Assembly: GCA_022701365.1 (NCBI GenBank)
Contig: JAKUHH010000025.1
Location: 310,001 to 374,000 of the forward strand
DNA length: 64,000 nt
Direction: 5' to 3'
Source of the DNA: Mycocentrospora acerina
Lineage: Eukaryota > Ascomycota > Dothideomycetes > Pleosporales
The notes beneath the pieces are model-generated. The model did no database searches, was not told the DNA's origin, and was given only the letters and a program-made list of their open reading frames with translations. Numbering within the stretch: the stretch's first letter is position 1; each line of letters starts with the position of its first letter. Both the position numbers and the translations under genes were made by a program. Below are positions 55,727 through 64,000 of this stretch, in pieces.

Positions 55727-56805
55727 ACGTTGTATATACGCGCATGAACGTTTTCAAGATGGACGAATCAGGTTGAGCATTGTGCAATAGAGTGTATACC
55801 ACCAATGTCTTTTGTATATGAACAATCTCCACTGTACTCACACAGGGCTTGATCCATGGCAAAAAAAATAATAATTGGTGTGCCATTGTTTGAATCAAAT
55901 GCAGAACAACTACCACCTGCTCCAGCGCATCCAAGCCACACAGTTTTGAGGATATTACCCATGTCCGACCTTGGAAAGAGGTGGCAGTCCCAACAAGCGT
56001 AACGACGCGTTGGGAATAATCAAACGAGAATGATCTAACTAGAATAATCTAACGTGAATAATTTAACTTGAAGAATCCAATTGGAAGAATATAACGAGAA
56101 GAACCTAACGAGAAGAATCTAATTGGAAAAATCTAATGAGAAGACTCTAATCATAAGAATCTAACGAGAAGAATTTGTCAAAAAGAATGAAATAAGAAGA
56201 ATTGAAGAAGAATAACCTAATACGGATGATCCAATGAGAATAGTACAACAAGAATAATCCAATAAGAGTATCTCGACATGAACAATCCCGTACACGATTC
56301 TTCAATTAACAAAATCCATTCCTCTCGTCCCTTCATCTCCCCGCGTAAACCACGCATACCGCAACCAGGCTCTGCGTGCAAGCCATCAAACGCACAAGGC
56401 CTCATTTCTACTGGCAACCATGACATTAAATATCCCCAAGGAATTTAATCCATGCATGAACCCTGCCCTGATCAAGCCACCCAATGCATAAGACACGATC
56501 TGCATGGCGCAGCAAAAAAAGCGAGATGCAGCGCGTTGTCATGTGCCCAGGCGTCAGTCAGTCAGCCAGCCAGGCTGCCACGCTTCACGCCTCCCCTCGC
56601 TGTCGCGTCAGCTCCGCACTTCACCAACCCACCAACCCACCCAACCAACCAACATCTGCATGCTCGTTCATTGTCAACGCTTATTCCTTCCAATTTTCAA
56701 GCGTAAAGTAGGTTGCTTATGAATAACATGATTTTCATCTCACAATGGACAACTAAATGACGTCAGACTGTATCTTTCATCGCACCTCAATCCAAACAAC
56801 TCGGC
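55727..56805. other. Intergenic region QCR7 / MAG1
   Basis: About 1.08 kb between two plus-strand genes. It includes the degenerate 15-bp repeat tract listed separately and a CAACC-rich stretch (about 56620-56660). No gene recognised. Confidence 0.55.
56025..56275. repeat. Degenerate minisatellite, about 15-bp unit
   Basis: Roughly 16 imperfect copies related to AAGAATCTAACGAG, with variants such as AAGAATCTAATTGG and AATAATCCAATAAG. Spacing is mostly 14-16 bp. The high divergence among copies suggests an old array. Confidence 0.7.
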
Positions 56806-58606
56806 ATGTCTCTTAGACGTTCAGCTCGCAATGCGACTAAAATCGCTGCACTGGCTCCAGTGGTAGACTTGCAGGATGTTGTTGTTGCAGATGGGCATAT
56901 TGAAGCTCCTTCTGAAGCTTCATCCAAAACTCCATCAAAAGCTCCGTCAAAAGCTCCAAAGAAGCGCAAGACGGCGACGGTGCCAAAATCCACCAAAATC
57001 ACAGATGCTGATCTTGCTGTCCCGGATCTCCCTGTAGCTCCTCTACCAAAGAAACGTAAGGCTGTGAAGAAGGTGTCGTCTGCCAAAGCTTCGTCCCTTG
57101 AAACAACTCCAGCTATTACCAGCTCTATAGTATTACCGTCTCCCTCGACAGAAGCAGACCTGCCTCTCGAAAACTCTGCATCCCTCAAAGCACGCCCGGC
57201 GGAACCTCACGCCACAAATGCCCCCCTACTAACATCCAATGATATCATCTCTTCCCAAAATGAAAATGCGTCTCCAACAAAGAAGCGCAAAGCAAAGGAA
57301 CTCGTGCTTCCAGACGTCGGGACCTTGAACCCATCAACCTCGACGACCGACACGTTGCTAAGCGATGCAGAGGCTTTCATGATAAATGTCGATCCAAAGC
57401 TCAAGAGCGTGATAGAAAGCCATACATGCAAGATATTTTCTCCAGAGGGACTGAGTGAGGTGATTGATCCGTTTACGAAATTAAGTAGCGGAATCATTGG
57501 ACAGCAGGTACTTAGATCCACATTCCACGCCACCAAAAAAAAGCTAGAATGAATCAACAATACAGTCGAGGGAAAGGATTTCGCGCTAACAATCTTCTAC
57601 GCTACAGGTATCTGGTCAAGCTGCCAACTCTATCCTTAAAAAGTATATATTCCTTCCCCCTTCATCCCTTCACAACCTCAAAATAATCACCCCCATTCAT
57701 TCACACCCTTAAACTAACCACCCTCTCTCAGATTCACCGCACTCTTCCCCTCAACCCACCCCTCGTTCCCCACCCCAGCCCAAGTTCTAACCTTCGACCT
57801 CCCTACCCTCCGTACAGCAGGCCTTTCCCAACGTAAAGCCGAGTACATCCACGGACTAGCCGAAAAGTTCGACTCTGGGGAGTTGACCGCCCAAATGCTC
57901 ATCAGCGCTACTGACGACGAGCTGATTGAAAAGCTAGTCGCAGTACGGGGACTAGGACGGTGGAGCGTAGAAATGTTCGCCTTTTTCGGTTTGAAGCGGA
58001 TGAATGTTTTTTCCACGGGAGACTTGGGCGTGCAGTCAGTTTCCTTTCTCTTCTTTTATCCTCGTTCCCCCCACCTCCTTCCTTACTTCAACCTCGGTTA
58101 TCAATCACCAGACTACTGGCTAACTGCTTTGATTTCCCACCAAACAGGAGAGGCATGGCCGCATACATGGGTCGCGATATCAATAAGCTCAAATCCAAAG
58201 GCGGAAAGTGGAAGTATGTTTTCCTCTTCCCCCCCTTTTTTCTCCCTTGCTAAGAATAACCTCTTTTTCCGCCTTTCAGATACATGTCAGAACAGGAAAT
58301 GCTCTCCATAGCCGCAAGGTTCTCGCCTTATAGGTATGTCTTGTATTTCTACGTCTTACATCTTACATCTTACATCTTACGTCTCACCCCCCACATCTCA
58401 CAACTCACATCTTACACCGTATTTCCTACATCTTACATCTTACATCTGACATCCTCACACCTCACCCCCCGCTTACAATCATTTACCCCTCCATGAGCAA
58501 GGCTAAAATAAATCCCCTTTTTTTTCCAAATAGAAGTCTCTTCATGTGGTACATGTGGCGCATTGCCGATGTAGACACTAGCGTCCTGAAAGACGAAAAA
58601 GAGTAA
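56806..58606 (+). CDS. MAG1: DNA-3-methyladenine glycosylase (AlkA/Mag1, HhH-GPD)
   Basis: Base-excision repair enzyme removing alkylated purines, nuclear, about 410 residues. Six exons: 56806-57507, about 57613-57651, 57731-58035, 58148-58214, 58281-58334 and 58535-58606. The first 200 residues are a disordered extension with three KKRK clusters (PKKRKTATVP, PKKRKAVKKV, TKKRKAKELV), likely nuclear-localisation and DNA-contact tracts. The catalytic part has KLSSGIIGQQVSGQAANSIL, FPTPAQVLTFDLPTLRTAGL, ISATDDELIEKLVAVRGLGR (hairpin of the HhH), then WSVEMFAFFGL and FSTGDLGVQRGMAAYMGR, whose aspartate in TGDLGV is the expected catalytic residue. It closes with YRSLFMWYMWRI. Introns 3-5 are pyrimidine-rich; the last contains TTACATC repeats. 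Confidence 0.92.
58345..58450. repeat. Heptamer repeat (TTACATC)n in MAG1 intron
   Basis: Imperfect tandem CTTACAT/TCACATC units within the last MAG1 intron. The tract also adds length to a normally short intron. Confidence 0.75.
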
Positions 58607-59459
58607 GTAAGTAGTAGGTGGCAAGGAAAGCATCAACATCCTTCCATCCACTAAGGGAGTACCTTGTTTATTCACTCGTTTGCAGATGGTTAGTCTAGTC
58701 TAGGGACTCCCCCGTTACCCAATGTACACAAGAGGAGTGGCAGTAGTGGTGCAAGTACAAGCACAAGCACAAGTCCAAGTTCAACTGTTAGTTTGTAATT
58801 GTAAACTTTAAATTGTTGCAATAACAAAGCCTCCATTCCCACAGAAAGATGGACTCTGATCAATCCCAGGGAGGAAGAAAAAAAAAGCCCCCCTTACATC
58901 TATGCTTTCTAAGCGTCTTTCCATTTAAAAAAAAATAGCACTCTCTCTTTCTCTTTTCTCTCTCCTCCCCCTTCCCTTCCAGTTAAAAAACAACACGACG
59001 TGACACGATGCGCAACCACTGCTCAAGACTCCCTTTCTCCCTCCCTCCCTCCCCCCCCAAAAAAAATCTGCAAAGACCCCCATGTTTAGTCCCACTCCAA
59101 TCCAATCCAATCCAATCCAATCCAATCCAATCCAATCCAGTCCAACCCAACCCAACCCAACAGAAACTAGCAGACCAAACCAAGGGGTATAATCAACCCT
59201 CGTCTCACCAAACAAGAAGACGCCATCCACACACACACACACACGCATATACACAAGGCAACGACAGTGGTGTCCAAGAACTTTAAAACACACTGCGAAA
59301 AAAAATTATCAAGAAAATAGGGAGAAAATGACAATAACAACACACGGATGATTCTTCTTCAAAACAGCACCCGAGGAGAAGCTAAAGTTGAAAAGTCGTA
59401 AAAGCGTAAACTTCGTAGGGGAAGATTTTGGAAAAAAATAAGGAGAGAGAGTGACAAAA
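58607..59459. other. Convergent spacer MAG1 / CRZ1 with pentamer repeat
   Basis: About 850 bp of 3' flank. Contains a (TCCAA)n array of about ten units at about 59097-59160, sliding into CCCAA, plus CA repeats at about 59230 and several poly-A tracts. No gene seen. Confidence 0.65.
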
Positions 59460-61683
59460 CTAGCGACCATCGTAATCGCTCGTCCAGCCCCCGTTCCCAC
59501 CACTGCCGCCGCCACCGTAGACGGGCTGTTGTTGTGCTTGGTAGTCGCTCTCCTCGTCAAAGTACTCGTTGCCGCTCGAGGCGTCAAAACTGCTGCGACC
59601 GCTAATGTCACCGTCCATTTCGTCGGGCCCTCCTGGCGGGAGCTGATCCCACTGTATACCCGCGAGCGCGGGATATTGTGCGAGAAGGGCGGCAGGGAGA
59701 AACGTCGGCGGTGCTTGTGACATGGAGCCCGAGATTGCAGGAAATGGCTCAAACCCACCTTGTGCCGACATCATGCCCCCATAGTTTTGAGACATTGGCG
59801 CACCGTACATGCCACCTGTGTTGTTAAGCTGCTGGCTCTGCACATCCCAGTCGCCCCTCTCTCGCGCTTCCTCTTCGAGTAGCGGACGAATGCAAACACG
59901 CCCTGCTTCACTGCGGAAGTGGCGTCCCAACGCGTCTGCACGAGCAAAGCGCCTGTCGCAACCCCAATGACCGTTGTCTTTTAGGCTGCCCCGGCAAACA
60001 AACTTTTTCTCTCCAGAGTGCAACCCCTCGTGTCGTTTTCTGTCGTGTTGACGAGCAAAGGCTTTGCCGCAGTGGTTGCATACAAAGGGACGCTCGTCCG
60101 TATGTGTGCGCAAATGCGACCTCAGATTGTATGCTCTCGTAAATCGCTTTGGGCAGAGAGTACATTGGAAAGTCGCAGGGTGCTTCTGTGTTCGCTTAGG
60201 ATTTGAGCCATCAAGTGGAGCAGGTCTCGAAGGATCCGCAAGATCCAGAATATAGTCCCGATTGGGCACGCTTGAAGTCGACGAACGGCGAGAAGACTTG
60301 CCAGATGGCGAAGGAGAACGCGATTTGGCAGCACTGGGAGATAAGGACCGATTTGCTTCTAATCCTGGCGTTGAGGCACGAGAGCTGGCACCACTGAAAG
60401 GGTCGGACTTGGCACGTGTGCGGTTCCTACTCCGCGCTACAAGAGTGTTAGAGACGTTTACATCCACAGATATCATACTTACATCGATCAGGCGGGCTGA
60501 GAGCGTCTGAGCGATGCTCAGGTTTCGGCGGCTCGAAACTTGCCTGCCGAGATGGCGGCGCAAAATCAATGTTGATCTCGGGCGGCGACATGGTGTCCGC
60601 TGCACCAAACTCTGGTCCGGCTTGATTCAGCGAGGGAAATGGTTCTGTCTGGTTTTGATACGTAGGCATTACATGCTGCCCGTAGGGGTTGTTTATATTA
60701 TGCTCCAGTCCAAAGGAGCCCGGCTGAAAGTTTGGGAGCGCCTGTTGCTGCGGCAGCAGGCGAGGCGAGGGACCAGGACTCTGGCCAGGACTAATGTGCG
60801 AGTTATTTTCATTCAGAGTAAACTGGTTGAATTGCATGACGGGATCCTGGAATAGCTGGGGATCTGCTTGTGCATGGAGCAGAGGCGAGGGCTGCGTCTC
60901 TTCGAAACTGTCATGATGGGCAAGGTAGGGAGATGCATGCGCCGAAGAGACATCCGAGTATGCTGTCTCACTGGGTGCCCTCCTATGTCCTCTAAAGGCT
61001 GCCATACTGCCCCACTCGGGGCCCTGAACTTGTCCGTACGCCGCATTAGGGCCTAGAGTTGTGGAGGCATGTCTCGAGTTTGGCGGTGAGAAGGCGCCCT
61101 GGCTCAAGTTTGGAGACGCATGTGGGCTGGGTGTGCGGTGGCTCATGTTAGGTAAGAGATGGGGAGGTGTCGGCACCTGCGCTTGTGAAGTTGTCATCTG
61201 GTTCATGAGGTCGGAGGGGTTAATGGACTGGTTCTGCTGCAGCTGGGCATCCAACAGCTGGGGGTCTAGCGTATTGCTCAGGTACGAAGGGCTGATGCTG
61301 TTGCCCGCAAAGAAGGTACCAAAGGCGGTACTATTGTTTGTGAGGTCAAGCGGATCGGGCGAGATGTTGTTGCCTTGGGGCCCAAACTGTGGCGTATTAT
61401 GCTGCGAGAAATTCTGGGCGCCCGGGAAAAAGCTCTGGTCGACGAGAGTAGAGGGTTGCAGGAACTGCTGCGACTGGGCGGTGGGCAGATATTGGACGCC
61501 GTCGAAGCCCCCAGTGGTCACGGCAAAGTTGGTGGAGGGGTTGGGTGCAGCTGAAAGCAACGGGTCGAAGCCGAGGCCGGACACGTTGGCGTGGAAGGGC
61601 GCATGGGGAGACGGCGACGGCGTATGCCTTATATGGGCACGCTGGCCTGTGGAGGCGGCGCGACCACGGTGTTGCGTGTCCAT
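59460..61683 (-). CDS. CRZ1: Calcineurin-responsive C2H2 transcription factor Crz1
   Basis: About 728 residues in two exons (61683 to about 60474, and about 60435-59460). In fungi Crz1 moves to the nucleus when dephosphorylated by calcineurin and drives calcium, cation and wall stress genes. The N-terminal 490 residues are disordered and rich in Ser, Pro, Asn and Gln. Within them, SPPEINIDFAPPSRQ at about residues 364-378 contains PEINID, a PxIxIT-like calcineurin docking site, followed by Ser-rich SRSPSPSGKSSRRSS. Zinc finger 1 (FQCTLCPKRFTRAYNLRSHL, about 494) and finger 2 (FVCNHCGKAFARQHDRKRHE) are canonical. A third, atypical finger (GCDRRFARADALGRHFRSEA) completes the diagnostic Crz1 array. 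The intron join restores DRSRSRNRTRAKSDPF. The C-terminus is Gly/Gln/Tyr-rich. Confidence 0.94.
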
Positions 61684-62844
61684 GATGTCGACTGGCGCGT
61701 GATGCTATTGTGGGATGTGCGGAGAGAGGGACAAGACAGGCGCTTGGGCCCAGGGCAGGGTCGCAGGGCTACGGGCTACGGCTACGCGGGGAGCGATCGG
61801 ACCTTCAGCGTAGATTGCAGCGCAGTGAGTGGCCAGAGGGGCTCCGGCAACGCGCAACGTTCCTGGCAGAGGGCTGGACGTGCCTGAGGCTGAAGAGTGA
61901 GGGAGGCTGTGTGTCCAGAGTTGTTTTGCTCTGCTTGTGTGAGCTGTAGGCTGTGCAGGCCTGAATGCAGCCTAGTCACTCTGACTGTGTCCCAAAATAA
62001 ATCCCGCTCACGGTGCTTCCCGCCAACGTGCAAGTGCGATCGTATGCGTTCCCTGTTTCACTGTGTCGACACCGTGAAACCGGCGCGAGCTCGAGCTGGA
62101 ACGAGCCCTGTCCTTGTTTGGGCCAGAGACGATGTTGCTGGCCGACCTCAGATGCCTGCTGTTACTCCAAGAGGGGGTTGGTGGGGCTGGAAGGGGGGCT
62201 CGAGAAAAGCCTCGAGACGGTGAGATGGTGAGATGGTCGTCGCGAGATGCCGTCTTCTGCTGTGGTGATCGAGTAGCTTGACGGGTCCTGGAAAGATCGC
62301 GCAACAAAGGGACGCGACGACGCGCAGCTGAGCCTCACTCTTAAAGCCCTGCAGAGTCTTGCATCAAGATACGCGTGCACTTCCACAAAGCAAGCAATTG
62401 GTGAGCGACGCGCTCAGTAGCCTCAAATAGTGACCTCGAGGGGCTACTGCAACTTGGCACAGGAAGGCCTCCCAAATCTCAATTCCACAACAACCAATTA
62501 CACTCCAACATTGAGATGATTAATCTCGTACTACTCACATTCCACAGGCGAGTAGGTCAATAATGCTTGTTAGTAAAGTTACTAATGGGTCCTCGAGAAG
62601 GTCCTTTTGCACAGCCACACACATCGCAAGCCGCAAGGCAGACACCCACCATACATCGTCATTCAGACGTTTCGCATCAAGATTCGCACCCCACTGCATC
62701 ATTCTGCATCGATAATAGTGGGCCAGTTCATTCCCGCATCCTTCCCGCCAGTCACAGACGGGAAGCCTGAGTCGTTGGCAGGGACCTTGAAAGCATCACA
62801 TCTATAATTGAGAACATGCCGTTGACGTGTCTGCCCACTCTACC
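61684..62844. promoter_or_regulatory. CRZ1 upstream region / palA 3' flank
   Basis: About 1.16 kb upstream of CRZ1 on the minus strand, holding its promoter and leader. Frames up to 108 codons carry no motif. I looked for CDRE-like GAGGCTG elements: GAGGCTGAAGAG at about 61886 resembles one but is a single occurrence. Confidence 0.45.
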
Positions 62845-64000
62845 CTACCCAAACTTCAACCCTTGTGCGGGGTCCCATCGCCCATCTTGTGGAGGACCAT
62901 TCGATGGCCTATTACTGCTAGTCGCTGTAGGCACGCCGCCGAACCTGATTCCAACCTCCGGCGTCCACATTCCTGTTGGCGGTATACTGGCCCGGGTAGG
63001 TGTTGGAGCAGTCAAAGGCGCTGCCGCATGTGCACTGGCACCATATTGCGGGTTCTGTGCGTCTGCTGCCTTTTGCTGCTGTAGCGACGTTGATGTTGCT
63101 TGTTGAAGCGTGAGAGAACTCATCTGTGTTGCCAGATCGCTATAAATGAGTTAGCGAGTATCAAGAAGATTCAGCCCTGTACCTACGCCTCAATCTGAGA
63201 TGCTTCTGACTTTCGTTGGTATGCGAAGCTACGGACGTCATCCCGGAATCGATTCACGATCTTGGCGAGGTCATTGTAAAACTTTCGGCCAACGTCGAGA
63301 TTCGAGATGATCTCCTTGTACTTGAAGTAGGCGTTCTCGAGATTTTGTAGAGCTTGCTCGCGTTGCTTCGTTGACTGGTCACCTCGACGAGCTAATAAAA
63401 ATGTCGAATTCGCCTCTTGTAACCGTTTGATGGCCTCTGACTGCTCCCTCTCTTCTTCTTGTACCATGTCCTGATCGACGTCGTACATTTGAAGTCGCTT
63501 ATCGAAGAGGCTCTCGAACTGTACAGCCTCAATAGTCTGCATGGGGTACTCCCGCTCTAGACGAGCGGCTTCGCGCAGTAGTTCGGGGTCTAAGAGGTCA
63601 TGAGCACGGTGCATACGGGAAGGGAGTTAATGCTTACTTATGTCATCTTGCTTCGCCTTTGTCCTCAACGCTTCTATCTTTCGTCGTCTCCTGCTCTCAA
63701 GTCGACTAACTTCGTTAAAGCATCCACGCAACTTGCCGGCTTCGCGTTCTACGTCGCCTGTAATGGCGGGCCTCCTGCCACTTGGCACATAATTTTCAAG
63801 ATCGTGATCTGACCCACTCAATAGCTGAATAAAGTATTCGTTTTCTTTTAGCTTCGTTTTGACAACATTGTCACTGTTTGCTGCAGCTTTGAGATAGCTA
63901 TCAATCTCCTTGATTTGCCCGTACAGTTTGGGGGCTGCCTGCTCAGCCGCTGGTCGAGTCCAATGCACAGTCCCGTACCTTCTGCGAGCACCTTCATCCT
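62845..64000 (-). CDS. RIM20: pH-response regulator palA/RIM20, C-terminal part (5' end beyond window)
   Basis: Bro1/ALIX-type scaffold that brings the PacC/Rim101 factor and its protease together on endosomal ESCRT-III during ambient-pH signalling. Only the C-terminal part is here, and the Bro1 domain lies right of the window. From the edge the frame reads EGARRRYGTVHWTRPAAEQA, then QIKEIDSYLKAAANSDNVVK, the start of the V domain. RGCFNEVSRLESRRRRKIEA follows; after an intron at about 63640-63600 come LLREAARLEREYPMQTIEAV and AYFKYKEIISNLDVGRKFYN, all conserved in palA. The V domain binds YPxL motifs of PacC. The last exon is Pro/Ala/Thr-rich and ends DGRWDPAQGLKFG, the usual palA tail. Three exons are visible. 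Confidence 0.93.

Noticed and set aside
63940..63980. Possible 40-nt intron near the right edge in palA
   Set aside because: The sequence reads straight through as conserved palA protein (RRRYGTVHWTR) in one frame.
1..64000. Search for CRISPR arrays, insertion sequences, phage or secondary-metabolite core genes
   Set aside because: No direct repeat-spacer pattern, no transposase or integrase motif and no PKS/NRPS domain was found. The genes are typical eukaryotic nuclear genes.

Overview
The window reads as nuclear DNA of a filamentous ascomycete (Pezizomycotina), most likely a dothideomycete and possibly Pleosporales. The evidence is short introns of about 45-60 nt with GTAAGT-like donors and CTAAC-type branch points, single genes on alternating strands, Pol III tRNA genes with introns, fungus-only families (CFEM/rhodopsin receptor, DUF3431, 2EXR, palA), and a housekeeping set closest in architecture to Pezizomycotina. 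The lineage call is inference. No operons, CRISPR arrays or insertion sequences are present.

Layout. 0-3.9 kb: SFM1-type protein methyltransferase (-, cut by the left edge) and an endosulfine Igo1 (+). 3.9-12.7 kb: dense core block with the exosome helicase MTR4 (-), a cytochrome oxidase small subunit (+) sharing its promoter region, and Elongator subunit ELP1 (+). 13.0-14.7 kb: a CFEM-domain seven-helix receptor (-), assembled here from five or more exons. 14.7-19.5 kb: AT-rich, gene-poor stretch with a decayed cytochrome P450 piece, a tRNA-Ala gene and a decayed 2EXR gene. 19.5-24.2 kb: secreted PAN-like/serine-threonine-rich protein and an inositol-type sugar transporter. 24.8-39.9 kb: ataxin-2/PBP1 (-), BUD6 (+), a large octanucleotide array, LST8 (-) and a PP2C phosphatase (-). 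41.3-45.3 kb: peroxisomal acyl-CoA oxidase (+) and a small predicted mitochondrial protein (-). 46.7 kb: tRNA-Pro(CGG). 47.5-50.6 kb: three tandem BTB/POZ genes (-), one broken. 51.5-64 kb: DUF3431 protein (+), mitochondrial NAD-type carrier (-), QCR7 (+), MAG1 glycosylase (+), CRZ1 zinc-finger factor (-) and the C-terminal part of palA/RIM20 (-, cut by the right edge).

The most unusual item is the tRNA-Pro gene at 46657-46811. Its anticodon is split between C34 and G35 by a 52-nt segment with every hallmark of a spliceosomal intron (GTAAGT donor, CCTAAC branch, CAG acceptor), in addition to an ordinary tRNA intron after position 37. Only removal of the GT-AG segment restores the CGG anticodon expected from the tRNA body. 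Other points: a 54-nt intron in MTR4 that is in frame and free of stops, two GC-AG introns proven by conserved flanking protein, and a birth-and-decay BTB cluster.

Several genes touch nutrient and stress signalling (Igo1, Lst8, Pbp1, PP2C, Crz1, palA). CRZ1 and palA are direct neighbours and both act in alkaline/ion stress in other fungi. Exon borders were read by eye and may be off by a few bases where called approximate.
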